Below, piece by piece: positions 33,977-48,900 of a stretch of DNA of 64,000 nt. This stretch comes from Azorinus chamasolen (taxonomy: Eukaryota > Mollusca > Bivalvia > Cardiida > Solecurtidae): the NCBI GenBank assembly GCA_963576725.1, contig OY755241.1:77796701-77860700 (forward strand). Reading direction: 5' to 3'. Each line of letters starts with the position of its first letter. The first letter of the stretch is position 1. The notes under the pieces were generated by a model that worked only from the letters and a program-made list of their open reading frames with translations, did not search any database and was not told where the DNA came from. The translations under genes and the position numbers were made by a program.

Positions 33977-36900
33977 CTTCAAAGACAAAGAATCATTAAA
34001 ATTTTACATGAATGCTTTTCACACTTTACCTTATATTTATTCATGTAAGTAATAAAGAGAAATAAATAAATAAATCTTATCTGGTTCTGCCTTGTCAGGA
34101 CAGGCATGAAAAGACAAAGAATATTGTATTTGTAATGTTAATTGACAGTGTTTTCACCAGCCTAATTAATAAAGAGTACGGTTGTCCCTGATGTAAACGT
34201 ATTTTTTCAAACAATTGCAAACAGAGTAGACTCAGATCAGACGCTCCTATAGAAGCCGTCTGATCAGGGTCTGATTTTCTTGCTATTGGAATTTGAAATA
34301 TGTTTCTTTACTTTCTGAAATTGCTTCAGTGTACCACCTTCCATATTTACTTATAACTATTGAGTCCATGAATATTCAGTAGGTATTGACATGTGGAACA
34401 AACATGGAACAGGGAAAGGGTTACGAATAAAATGATAAGGCAATTTTTAAGAGTAGTCTATGGTTGTTTTCTTCTCCAAGTTCTGTCCAAATCTACGTAT
34501 AAAAACATGAAAATCAATTACCATATTATAATCGATGTACAGTTGTTTTTGACTGCAAACCATGATAAATGTACATGAAGATATTTAACCTTTAGTTCGC
34601 AGGAACCCAAAATGTTACATTTGCATACAATGTAGACCCAGATCAAATGACATTTAATAAATGCTAGAAATGGGGGAGCTAGTTTTAGTCATTCAGCAGA
34701 TTAACAAGAGGTGTTTGTAAAACACTACACTGTGACCCCCCAACACACACACACACACCCACACACGCACACACATCACTCTAATAGGCTACCTGACCAA
34801 ATATGAAGTACACGTATCTATGTGAAAGGGGTGATTTAACCTATATGTGAGCTTAAAACTTGAAGGGTAACCTTGACATTTCTTGTCACCATGCAATACA
34901 TTCGACTCCATCAGATACAAATGCATGCCAAATATTAAGTCTCTATCTATATTAAATAAAACAGTATACTGAATGTAAACTTTGACCTATACAATTGACG
35001 GATGACCTTGACCTTGACATGTCATCACTCAGAACTTGAGGCTTTATGAGATACACATGGATGCCAAATATCAAGTCTCTATCTCTTTTGGTTCGAAAGA
35101 GTGATTTGACCTATATACCTTGACCTTGACATTGAATGATGACCTTGACATTGACATTTGACTCTTTAAAATGTTTGACTTCAAGAGATATACATAAATG
35201 CCAAATATTAGTTCTCTCTCTCTACTGATTCAAACGTTATGACAAATGTTAAAGTCGGTGATTTGACCTATATATTTGACCTCTGACCCTCAAAATGTGT
35301 GGCTTTATGAGATACATATGCATGCCAAATATCAAATCTCTACCTCTACTGACTAAAACGTTGTGACCAATGTTAAAGTTGTCCTCAAACAGACAGACAT
35401 GCCTAATACACTATGCCCCCATATCCCCGATCGTGGGGGATGAACGGGCCATAAAAAGTAACCATTTACCTCATTTAAACGCGTTTTCATACATTTGCAA
35501 ACAGAGTAGACCTAGATCACGTCTGATCCGGTCTGTTCTGTTTTGGGTCTACTTTGTTTCTAGATCGGCTACAATGTCACACCTTCCTTATTCCATTAGC
35601 ACTATTTTGTCCATGAATATTTGGTAGGTATTAAAATTGGATTAAATATAGAACAGGGAAATTGTTAATATATTCCATGATGTGTGCGAGTCCGTATTCT
35701 GCCAGACAAACAGTTCAGACTGAGACGTGATGTCAGACAATTCGCTGTCTAACGTGATGTGATGTCAGACAATTCGCTGTCTAACAAGATGTGATGTCAG
35801 ACAATTCGCTGTCTAGCGAGACGTGATGTCAGACAATTCGCTGACTAGCGAGACGTGATGTCAGACAATTCGCTGTCTAACAAGATGAGATGTCAGACCA
35901 TTCACGGTCTAACAAGATGAGATGTCAGACAATTCGCTGTCTAACAAGATGAGATGTCAGACAATTCGCTGTCTAACAAGATGAGATGTCAGACAATTCG
36001 CTGTCTAGACGATTCGCTGTCTCGCTAGACGTGATGTCAGACATATCGCTGACTAGCGAGACGTGATGTCGGACAATTCGCTGTCTAACAAGATGTGATG
36101 TCAGACAATTCACTATCTTAAAAGATGAGATGTCAGACAATTCACAGTCTAACGAAGAGTCATATTAAGTTTGCGTGTTGGACAATACATTGGCGAAACC
36201 TCTCAATGGGGAACTGATGAAGACGATACTACCGTGGATTGATATTGCTTAAACATGTTTGGGGTCTTATACTTTGTATCACTGTGCACTGTAATGCCAC
36301 ACCTCTTTAGTGTATGTATAAAATAGTACAGCCACTGACAAATATTGTTTAGCATGCTAAAGGGTAAAATCTCCTACCTGTGACCACTTAGAACGGTAAA
36401 GCCACACCCGCTTTGGTGCAAATTGTAGACGATAGACAATACAGTCACTGACAAATATTGACTAGTATGTGAAAGGCCAATATCTCGTAGCCTACCTGTG
36501 ACCACTTCGAATGGCGAGGCCACGTCTGTTCTGTTGTAGTCAGTATCAACACTGACACATATTGCCTAGCATGTTTGAGGGTAATATCTTTTATCTTGGA
36601 TCATTGAGAACTATCAGATCATAACCTTTATTTAGACGATAGAGTCACTGATGCATTACAGTAAAACCTGTCCTAAGCGGCCATTCATGTATTGTACATA
36701 AGAGAGATATAAAGCAGGCGGCCTCTTGATACTGGTCCAAAGTAATGTAGACAGCTCATGTGGGAGCTTTCTGCATAACTTTTGATCTGCAATAAGTTAA
36801 CACCTGCCTTACACACCTATAATTTGACCAATGTTTGTTTACCGCTTCAGACAAATTCTACTGTACTTAGTATATAGCGAGTAATAATTCTTACCTTTGA

Positions 36901-39900
36901 TTAGCACGGACTGTCAAGTTACAACCGTATGCATATCCGTTACTAAACATACAAGTGTCAACATCCAATGCCTTTGCACAGACTGAAATAGACCATGACC
37001 AATTTACTCCATGAGTGGAAAAGTGTAAGATAAAATGACATTATGACTATTACATGTAATGTACTGAATTTTGTTGATTTTTGTTGTTTCTTTTAATTAT
37101 GAATCGTATCTCACTAAGGGCATGATTACAACGTACATTTTACATATAAGAAATTAAATCATAATGTATGTACACACAAAATTGCCATATCGACCGAATG
37201 GCGTACACTGATAGGTCAAAAATTAGATATTATTCGACAAAAGTTATCTGAAAATTGGTATATCGGGATATTTCAGTAATCCGAATTGATTGTATTGTTT
37301 GAAAGTATTGGTTGCCATGGTATCTGAATGGTGGTTGATTGGTCGAATTTTAGATATTGTTCGACGAAAGTTAGCTATTGCTGGATTTTGCAAATAATTT
37401 GTATCTCGGGATATTTAAGTAATACAAATTAATTTGCAAGTGTTTCAAAATTGTTTTTGTCATTGTAACCAGGTGATGGCCTGTGATTGGTCGAAACTGA
37501 GATATTTTACTCGTCAACAGATCTACTTTTTTATTCGTTTGGGGGACATTCTGTAACTGATTCAGAACCTTTTACTGTTTAGATCTTGTCTGATTTAATT
37601 TTGTTTTGTGTTTCGCCCTTATCCCGTGTTTCGCCTTTCGCATACAGGCGAATCGAAGTAAAACACCCAGTGACATACTCAGGGAGCCATTTGGGTCTAC
37701 CGTGCACCCCCACTTGACTATTTTTCATGGGTACCAAAATATGTCCAAAAGTGTCCTGAATCAGAATCGCGAACGTACTCAAACTTAAATTATTTTAGGC
37801 TATGTGTATTATAACCGTTTCCATGGCAACCCCCCAGTTTTCGTAATGATGACACATACCTACAAATTCGCCCATATCACAGACAGTTTTTGTCCTAAAA
37901 CTATAAAACTGGTACCAAATGGAATATAAGACATAGTGCTTTTATTTCCAACTTGTTTTTTAAATTACATGATTCATAAAAAATAACAGATCTAGCGGAG
38001 TATTACAGGTGGATGTCAATTTTTTAAAATTTGTGAAAGGATCGGTCACGGTGGAAACCGTTACAATGTTACTTACAGTTCATTGTTTGGGTATCAATTT
38101 AGATACTTACCTTTCTGAGTATTTTGTCATCAATTTAAACTGCATTTGAAGTTGTTTTCTGATATTGGTAGGATAAAAATTGAGAGGTTTACGTTATTTC
38201 TGTATTTTTTGCAATGTTTTAATTACTCTCATTAATATTCATGTGTATGCAAATAAAGTAATATCTTAGTATAGCCTTTAAACCAATACACAATGTCGTA
38301 GCTTTAATTCGGTACAGTTAGCACAATAACTCCCTGTGATATGGAAGATTTTTGCAGGAAGGTGTCGACTAACAAAAATGTATACATGAACAGAGTGAAA
38401 TGAATGGTTACTATGGAAACAGTTAAAAGTTACATAGAGTTACAGTTTTGGTCCCCAAATTTGATATTTTGTTTTCTTTTCTGAGGATTTTGTCATCTTT
38501 TTTAACTGCATTTGAAATTTTTTCTGATATTTATAGGATAAAAAGTGAATAGTTTACATTATTAACGTTATTTCTATACTGTTTTTTACCATTTTTAATG
38601 TTCTCATTAATATTCATGAGTATGCAAATAAGGTAATTTAAAAAAACTGGAAATAAAAGCACAATGTCCTATCTCCAATTTGGTACCAGTTTTATAGGAT
38701 TAGGTCAAAAACGGGCTGTAATATGTACTATTTTGCAGATACGGGCCATCATTACGAAAACTATGGTGTTGCCATGGAAACGGTGAAAGTGGTACTTAAA
38801 GTTAATGCTATTGTCCTCAAATTGGATAATTTGTTTCCTGGGTGTTTCGTCATCATGTTAAACTGCATTTGAAGTTATTTTCTGATATTTGTAGGATAAA
38901 CAATTGAAAAGTGTACGTTATTTCTATACTTTTTTACTATTTTTAATGTTCTCAGTAATATTCATGAGTATGCAAATAAGGTAATTTAAAAAAAAACTGG
39001 AAATAAAATCACCATGTCCTATCTCCAATTTGGTACGATTTTTATAGGATTAGGACAAAATCTGGCTGTGATATGGACTATTTTGCAGGTTGGGGCCATC
39101 ATTACGAAAACTATGGTTTTGCCATGGAAACGGTGAAAGTGGTACTTAAAATTAATGCTATGGTCCTCCAATTGGATAATTTGTTTCCTTGGTGTTTCGT
39201 CATCATGTTAAACTGCATTTGAAGTTATTTTCTGATATTTGTAGGATAAAAAATTGAAAAGTTTACGTTATTTCTATAATTTTTTACTATTTTTAATGTT
39301 CTCAGTAATATTCATGAGTATGCAAATAAGGTAATTTAAAAAAACAAGTTGGAAATAAAGGCACAATGTCTTATCTTCCATTTGGTACCAGTTTTTTAGT
39401 ATTAGGACAAAAACTCGCTGTGATATGGGCGGATTTGTAGGTATGAGTCATCATTACGAAAACTGGGGGGGGGGGGGGTGGAAACGCTTAGAAATACACA
39501 CGCCTAAAAGAATTTAAGTTTGAGTACATTCGCGATTCTGATTCAGGACACGTTTCTGAACATTTTTGTACTCCAGAAAAAAAGTCTGGGGTGCACGGTA
39601 GACCCCATTGGCTCCCTGACTAACAAGGCAACTTATCATGGGAGAATACTTTCATTCATATTATGATCACGTACTTTCGTCGGGGCGACTGGTATTTGTA
39701 TATCCGTGCGCCCTTTTTACACATTGCTATATTTTGTGGATTTTGTTCCACATAGGCCTACTTAACCAAAGCTAATGTTACGAAGCATTTCCATGTCAGG
39801 AATAGTATAGAATGATTGTTTCCCCGATGATATGTTAATAAACGCCGTTTGTATCCATCCAAACTGTAATGCGGAATGGCTGTTGTTAGGTTTGTCGGTT

Positions 39901-42900
39901 AGGCATGGGATCAATGAATAAAGAAGTGTTCGTCGGATGACCTTGTGCAAGCGATTAGGTAACCACGCCTATGAATATAACGGAAGCAACTGCAAGTGGT
40001 GAATATGATAAGAAGCACCGATGGTGGTTCACTTGTTTTGAAGAGAGTAAGACTTCCAATAAGATATTTATGAGCTCATATTCAACCATTATTATATTAT
40101 GTGGACTTTTTGCACATACACTACATGGAGAAAAATACAGTCAAACAGGAAGAGCCACATACGAAAGGACACCGCACCAAACACCACCAAACAAGAAACG
40201 GCACAGTCATAAGACAAAACCTAACAGGTGAAACATTAAACATTTAAGTATATTAAATAACAAAGTTGACCATAGGGTGAAAACAGGATTACCGCCTTGG
40301 AACGGTCAGTAGCTAAAAAAAGGCTACAGGGGGCTTAAACCTAGGTCCATGCTTATAAAACTTTTAGTTGAGTCTGAGTTCGTTTTCAAGTTTTTGATTT
40401 GTCAGATTTGAGCCTTTGGCTCAAATCTGATCAATCAAAAGCTTGAGAACTCAAATTTGACCAATCAAAAGCTTGAGAACTCAGACTCAACTAAAAAGCT
40501 TTATAAGCATGGACCCAGGTTTATGGGTACCCAGCCTCACGTTTGCCCCACCTTCACCCGAGTCAAAATGTAAATAAACCCCTCCAGACAACTAAACAAC
40601 ATGAGTAACGATGTCAAGACTATATAATTTTAAAATAAAATTCAAGTAGATAATAAAATTCAAGTAGATATCTATTTATGTAAACTGAAACGGTAAACAA
40701 GCGACGTCATCATTTAAATGACATCATAATTTAAAAGTACGGGAAAAGTACATGAAACACTTCGACACCGATATTTTAAAATAAATCAGAAGAAAATATA
40801 AATGCAAGTGGATACTAAATATGTAAATATGTTTTATTTGAGCAAGAAAAAAACATATGGCATCGTAAACATGTGCGCGATGACCATTCAGAGGTCAGAG
40901 TAATTGTGGAGAAGTCATTTTGGGTACGACAGAACTGGCAAAATACAAATAAATATCCAGCTTCCCTCCTCCGTAAACGGGTTTTTTGAGGATGTCTTTT
41001 CTGTCGTCGCACAAGCAACGAGGAAAGCATAATGACCGAATGTAAAGGGGTCGACCACCAAGCATGCAATGTGCTGCAATATTGAGGTGTTACAGCCCTT
41101 TTTAAAGAATTGTTTTATACGTTTAAAAAAGTATCAACATAATTTATATACCACTTTACATGGCCTTTTTCATGTCAAAAATAATATAACTTGATTGTTT
41201 CTGGATGCTATGTTATATTAGTCGCCTTTCGTATCCATCGAATAAAATAAATCAATTGTACTATCTCGTCAGGTACGCAAGGATTGCCAAGATCGACCAG
41301 ATAAATCGGCTCGATTGTATTCTATTGCTTAAAAGGGTATTACTTACCTTTGTTCTTCATGTTTTCTTTTGGGAAATATTCAATGAAACTCATGCACATC
41401 TCATCCTGGGTTCTTTCACCGAAGAAAGTAGTGGTGGTTCGAGAAGTAGACTTGTACACACAAGTGGTCAACAGCTCATCACCTGGTCTAAGGACTACTC
41501 CGTCTTTATAACTGATGGCATATTGAAAACATAACCATTTTAGATACTGGCTTTAACCTTTAGCCTGCTATAGGCGGATGAATGAATACCTATGCAAACA
41601 GGTTGGTTCCAGATGAGACACCGAGTAACTCGGCGTCTCATCAGGATCCAAACTGTTTGACATCCGGATTGCATTTTGGTAGACAAATTGATTACAGCTT
41701 GAATTTTGAAAATGTAGTAGGCCAAAAAATCTGTAAAAATAATTTGTTCAGCAGGCTAAGGGTTAAGAAATAACCAAAGCATGTCTTTCCAGGCTCTGAT
41801 CTTTTGAACCTTTTATTGACTTTCATTTGTCAAGCCTTTGAAACACTATGGATGGAGTGTCAAACAGGTTGGATACAGATGCGACTTGGCATCTCATCTA
41901 TATCCAAGTTATTTACAAATGCGAGTCAGGTTACGCTTAGTATGATAAGGGATACCGGTTGTATTAGATATGTCACATTGTGTGTGTGTGACATGTATAT
42001 CTCATTGGATGATAATTATAATTGTGTCATGAGTAAAACAAATCGTCATTACATTTTCATGTTAGGACCCTGCCTAGCATTTTCAAACAGCCTTGATCAT
42101 CAGGATTCAAGCTGTTTGAAATTCGGTCAATAGTTTGTAAAAGTGTCATGCAATCGAAAGAAGTTAAACTAGCAGCACATCCACATTTAAGTAGACAGTT
42201 TACAGCGGGTCAACAGTTTGTAAAAGTCTCATGCAATCGAAAGAAGTTAAAATAGCAGCACATCCACATTTAAGTAGACAGTTTACAGCGGGTCAATAGT
42301 TTGTAAAAGTCTCATGCAATCGAAAGAAGTTAAAATAGCAGCACATCCACATTTAAGTAGACAGTTTACAGCGGGTCAATAGTTTGTAAAAGTCTCATGC
42401 AATCGAAAGAATTTAAAATAGCAGCACATCCACATTTAAGTAGACAGTTTACAGCGGGTCAATAGTTTGTAAAAGTCTCATGCAATCGAAAGAAGTTAAA
42501 ATAGCAGCACATCCACATTTAAGTAGACAGTTTACAGCGGGGGAAGGGTTAATAAATGTAATGATCTTGTTTAATGTTTGTTCTTGGAACATTTACACGT
42601 ACCCCTCTTAACCAATCCAGCATCTTAATGCCTGAATTATCAAAATGGAATAGCCCATTAGGTTTTGACTATAGAGTCCACTCAGTATGAAAAAGTTAAA
42701 CATGCTAGATAAGTTTGAAAGACAAACCGTGCAGACCCTGGGTCTAAATTGTTTGTAAATGACAGTGCATGCGTGTATGGGGTCGAACGTTTAGTAAAGA
42801 ACAATTTAACCTATTTGCTCCCAGTTGATTCTTCCATATTTATATATTGGATTTATCCGTTTTTTATCTAAGGGATGCCTGGCCTAAATTTTCAATTTCG

Positions 42901-45900
42901 TTTTGTTTTATATTGAAATTCCTATCAGCAAACCGTGTATACTGATCAGACGCCGCATTATGCGGCGTCTGATCAGAGTCTACACTATTTGCCTACGTCC
43001 CATATATGGATCTGCGGAGCAAATGGGTTAAGTCTTCCAAGACAAATGGCTAAATGAACTGTCTGCATTACAGCCAGCCTGCATTAAGCTGTCGTCCGTT
43101 TGAAAGAACCGCGTTGAAACTAATTCTAACGTTCCATCTAGAGAGAATTTACTGTATACTCTATATACTCGCAGAGAAATGAAGCACTCTGACAATATAA
43201 AATAGTTGTTTAAGTCCTCTCGCAGTTTTTGGATGGATTGGACGGCTACGGTTATGTACAGTTTCGAGGGCAGTTTTGGTAGCAGTGAGATTGCGCAAAT
43301 GCGCGAGCCGAATGAATCTATCCTGACGTTCCGACGTAACACGCGGACATTCTGATCTAGGTCTGTCATTTACACGACCGATATTGTTTTAAAACTATTC
43401 AGGCAAATTTTATGAAATTTCACACGCTTGTTGACCGTCTCAAGGGCTACAATCTGACATATTAACCCGCCCTTTGGACTTTTAACCGAGACAAAAATTA
43501 CAGAGTCAAGTATTGACATGTCGATTATTGTAAAGTATTACATTTTATAATCAAATTTAAGTCGTAAAATTATTTGTTGCCTAGCAACAACATAATTAGA
43601 ATGAAAATAGCTTGTGATAGGCCGGTGGTTCTACCCGTATGTTCTTCTGTGCACGGAACAATGTAATCTTTTTTATGTATACGAGTATAGTGACGTCATT
43701 GGCATTCCCATTCCTATTCCTGTAATAATCTGAACGTCCCGATATGGCTGATATACATGTACTGGTAAAGCTATGTAAAACCCAAATACAGCAACACTCT
43801 TCTATACCGGACGTAAAGTTTAGCATAAATATCGGTCTTGGAGACAGATGGCAGATTAATGCAGGGTGAAAGTCATACAGAAAGCTCCTGTAGGAGCTTT
43901 CTGTATGACTTTCACCCTGCATTAAGCATTAAGCAGCCACCTGCCTAAAAGTATTCAAAGTCCCGGTTTAGAGGGGTTTACTGTACAACCAGACAAACAT
44001 CACCGTACACATGGGTGACAGGGCTATCATAACTGAATGTTTCATCCATGGCAAGGTCCACAGTCTCTTTGTTACGTTGTAGAGTCGTAAATTGGGCTTT
44101 ACCTGTAAAGAAACGATTCATCTTTACACTCAGCTCATGGACACAGATTTAGATAATCTCGTAAGCAAACAGAATATACCCTAATCAGACGGCTCCTATA
44201 AGAACCGTGTGATCTGGGTCTACTCTTTTTCGTCGGCGTTGAAGGCGTATTTATTGAGTGATGGGTTAAACATCGGTGGCTCTGTGACGGAAACTATTCT
44301 TACAGACTGGACCCAGAAGAGAAGTAACTTGGCATGGGAATCCAAACTGTTTAACACCAGGTTTTTAAAAGAAAGTTAAGAAATTCCATTCTGAATCCTA
44401 AAGTAAACGAAAATCTAAGGAGACGAAATTTATTTGGCGGCGAAACCAAAATTATTGAGATTATATAGCCGTTAGCTATATGTAACCTTTTACTATATGT
44501 AACCTTTTACTATATGTAACCTTTAGCTATATGTAACATTTTACTATATGTAACCTTTAGCTATATGTAACCTTTTACTATAATATTATGTAACCTTTTA
44601 CTATATGTAACCTTTTACTATATGTAACCTTTAGCTATATGTAACCTTTAGCTATATGTAGCTATATGTAACATTTTACTATATGTGACCTTTAGTTATA
44701 TGTAACCTTTTACTATATGTAACCATTAGCTATATGTAACCTTTTACTATATGTAACCATTAGCTATATGTAACCTTTTACTATATGTAACCATTAGCTA
44801 TATGTAACCTTTTACTATATGTAACCTTTTGCTATATGTGACCTTTAGCTATGTGTAACCTTTAGCTATATGTAACCTTTAGCTATGTGTAACCGCTAGC
44901 TATATGTAACATTTTACTATATGTGACCATTAGCTATATGTAACCTTTAGCTATATGTAACCTTTTACCATATGTAACTTTTTACTATATGTAACCTTTT
45001 ACTATATGTAACCTTAAGCTATATGTAACCTTTTGCTATATGTAACCTTTAGCTATATGTAACCTTTCACTATATGTAACATTTTACTATATGTGACCAT
45101 TAGCTATATGTAACCTTTTACTATATGTAACATTTTACTATATATAACCTTTAGCTATATGTAACCTTTAGCTATATGTAACCTTTTACTATATGTAACC
45201 TTTTACTATATGTGACCTTTAGCTATATGTAACCTTTTACTATATGTAACATTTTACTATATGTAACCTTTAGCTATGTGTAAACTTTAGCTATATGTAA
45301 CCTTTTACCATATATAACTTTTTACTATATGTAACCTTTTACTATATGTGACCATTAGCTATATGTAACCTTTTACTATATGTAACCTTTAGCTATATGT
45401 AACCTTTAGCTATATGTAACATTTAGCTATATGTAACCTTTAGCTATATGTGACTTTTTACTACATGTATATGTAACCTTTAGCTATATGTAACCTTTTA
45501 CTATATGTGACCTTTAGCTATATGTAACCTTTAGCTATATGTAACCTTTTACTATATGTAACCTTTAGCTATATGTAACTTTTTAACCTTTTACCATATG
45601 TAACCTTTTACTGCCCATGAATATTTATGCAATAAATAATGTTTCAGGAACATTGATTAAGTGAATGTTGATGGTGGCACTATGAAAAAAACCATCGTGA
45701 CAGAAAGTCAATTAATTAGATCAATAGATGTAGTATTGCAGTAGCAACTAGAGCAGGCAATGTACCGGAAACAGTCCTCGTAAAACCGGAAACAGTCCTC
45801 GTAAAACCGGAAACAGTCGGAAACAGTCCTCGTAAAACCGGAATCAGTCCTCGTAAAAACTGTAGAAAACCCTCAGCCGACGGCTCTTACAAGGACCATT

Positions 45901-48900
45901 TGTTCTGGATCTACTCTGTGTGAAAGGCATTTAAAGAATGCATATTTATTGTTCCCCTATCCCTCATATAAACGCCTTCTTGGGTCTTTACAAACAGAAC
46001 AGACCCTGATCAAACAGCTCCAGTAGTAGCGGTCTGATTAGGGTCTGATCTTTTTTCGTACGAAATTATGATAGATTGGACTCTGTCTCGACTGGTTTTA
46101 CCTTTGTGTTTGGTCGATGCATCTAGTACAGTTACATGTTAACAGTGCAACATAATATATGTATATATACATTTCGCCTAACCCCTCTCAGTTAATATAT
46201 ATATATAAGTAACATGTTCAATCACCATCCCAATGTTTCCCTGTTCTGCACACTTAACAGTATTCAATTAATAAACATACCTTTCCAGGAAATATCGCAT
46301 TATTCGTGATATATATGTACAACGGGGGATATTGTTCAGCTCTAAAGTATCTCCCTTGACAGGAAAACACAAAGGTATACCAAAATGAGAACCAGGTTCT
46401 TTTATTTGGATTACTCAATTATGTCGCTTGTATTTCAATGAAATGTGGTTAATTGATTCCACATTTAAGGAATTATCATTTTCCTTAAACTGTAATCTTT
46501 ATCTTGCACGAGAAATTTTAAGTTAATTTGCAGTTCAGTGCAAATTTATCATTTATAAAATCAGAGGAAACCAATAAAATAGACCTTTAGCTTTTGAGAG
46601 CGTGTTCAATGGATATTACTGAAGAGAAGATCCTTCATTGATGCATGATTTACTTACCCAAATAATGCATATGGTTTGATACGGTTGTGATTGTGACGTC
46701 ACCGGTAAGATACTGAGACAAACACTGCCTGCTGCAGCCACCATGTTCCTCGTGGGCGTGTAGTCCAGGTGGTATTTGAAGCGCAGCTTGGCCAATCATC
46801 ATCATACCAGCGTGGTTAGGGCGGAGCTTAGAATTACCATAAAATGTCATGCCAGAGCTGTCAGTATAATTCTTTATTTCCCCTGGATTATTCCAATGAA
46901 ACTGGACACATAAGTAAAGAAGATAATAAACATGAGTTAATCTATGACGGCATCCTCTTAAAACACATACGGAGGAAGCAAGCTGGATGTTTGTATTTTG
47001 CCATTTGTGTCGAACCCAATTGATTTCTGCACAATTGCTCTTGTCCCTGACCGGTCATCGAGTACATGTTATCGCTATGTAATTTGACATAGACAACGAC
47101 GCGATTACACACTACAATTACATAGACAAGTACAAACTTAAAGGCCTGGTCACATCCCGCCGCGCGTGATTTTAGCACGTACGTTTTTTAGGGAGGCTGC
47201 GGCTGCTACGTTTTTCTGAAAACGTGTGGAAGGAGTGGCAAATGCCGGGAGGAACGCACGTCACACGCACGGTTGCGCAAGGCGAACGTACGTGGCACTT
47301 ACGCCAGCCCCCCCCCCCCCCCCCCCTGGTCGGTTGCGTGCATCGTACGTTGCACACGTGGTAAAGGCCTGATCACAACCCGCCGTGCGTGTTTTAACAC
47401 ACGTCACATGCACGGTTGCGCAAGGTGTACGTACGTGGCACGCACGCCAGCCTCGCCCTGGTCGGTTGCATGCATCGTACGTTGCACACGTGGTAAGTGA
47501 GTTGAAAGTGCTTACATCCTCACAACGTATCATCTCCCTACGGTCAACGTGCTGCTCACGTACAGTCCACGTGAGTTTTGTTGGTTCATTGGACAGTAGA
47601 CTTTGGGAAGTGCCGAGTGAGCACAGACCACGTACTTATCACGTGCGCAACACGCACGTGCGCCGTCTGTATAGCACGCGACTGTGGGAAGAAGGATTAA
47701 AACACTCACGGTGTCAGTGCGTTGTGCGCACGTTGGCTGTATTAAGGTTTAAGCCGTGGTCACAACCCGCCGTACGTGCAAGTGCGTGTTGTCTATATAC
47801 AAAAACGGGGAGGGGGGGATTTTGGGGATCCGTACGTGGTGAGTACCGCCTCCGTACGGATTTAGGAGCACGCAGACACGCCGTAGCACTTTTAGTGCAT
47901 GCAAAACTTTCGCTGCGTTCGGGCTACGGATTCACCAACGTACGGGTGACGCACGTGTCTTCTACAACCAACGTGTGCACAACGCACTGACTCCGTGTTT
48001 AAATCCTTTTCTCACAGTCGCTAGCTCTACAGACGGCGCATTTAGCACGTGCTTGTTGCGCACGTGATAAGTACGTGGTCTGTGCTCACTCGGCACTTCC
48101 CCAGTTCTACTGTTCAATGAACTGACAAAACGTACGTGGACCGTACGTGAGCAGCACGTGGACCGTACGGCGCCTGTACGATAATGCGGCAATCACACGG
48201 AGATCGTACGTTGTGAGCACGTTGTAAGCACTTTCAACTCACTTACCACGTGTGCAACGTACTATACACCTAACCGACCAGGGCGAGGCTTGCGTGCGTG
48301 CCGCGTACGTACACCTTGCGCAACCGTGCATATGACGTGTGTTCCTCCCTGCGTTTGCTACCCCTTCTCCACGTTTTCAGAAAAACGTAGCAGCCGTGGC
48401 CTCCCAAAAAAACGTACGTGCTAAAACATGCACGGCGGGTTGTGACCAGGCCTTAAGTGATATAGTCAAGGACAAAATTACACGCTAGAATGACATAGAC
48501 AACGACACAATTACACACTAAAATGACATAGACAACAACAATTACACACTAAAATGACATAGACAACAACAATGAAATCATTACACACTAGAATGACATT
48601 GACAGCAACACAATTCCACACTAGAATGACGTAGACAACGAAAAATTACACACTAGAGTGCCCGCTCATAATAAATATTCAGACATTTTGTTTATATTTC
48701 AATTGATTAACAAATCTTAAATACAACGCCCACTTGCTCATATAAACGTTATTCCATGCCTAGGAGTCGTCTGATCAGGGTCTGCTCTGTTTGCTTATTA
48801 AATTATAGCAGGCCTGACAATACAGCTTCTACTAATTTTATTCATATGCCATTATGGAAACTCGGCTAATAATAGTCATTAATTCTGGCATGAATATGCA

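Noticed and set aside
35690..36165. CRISPR-like regular spacing
   Set aside because: The repeats are contiguous with no unique spacers and the setting is eukaryotic.
39762..41069. Short open frames between the 2-kb element and exon H
   Set aside because: No domain or splice junction; one overlaps a foldback MITE and another a dispersed repeat.
47261..48192. Open frames of 75-201 codons rich in Arg, Cys and Thr
   Set aside because: They fall in the arms of a GC-rich palindrome with few stop codons by composition, on both strands.
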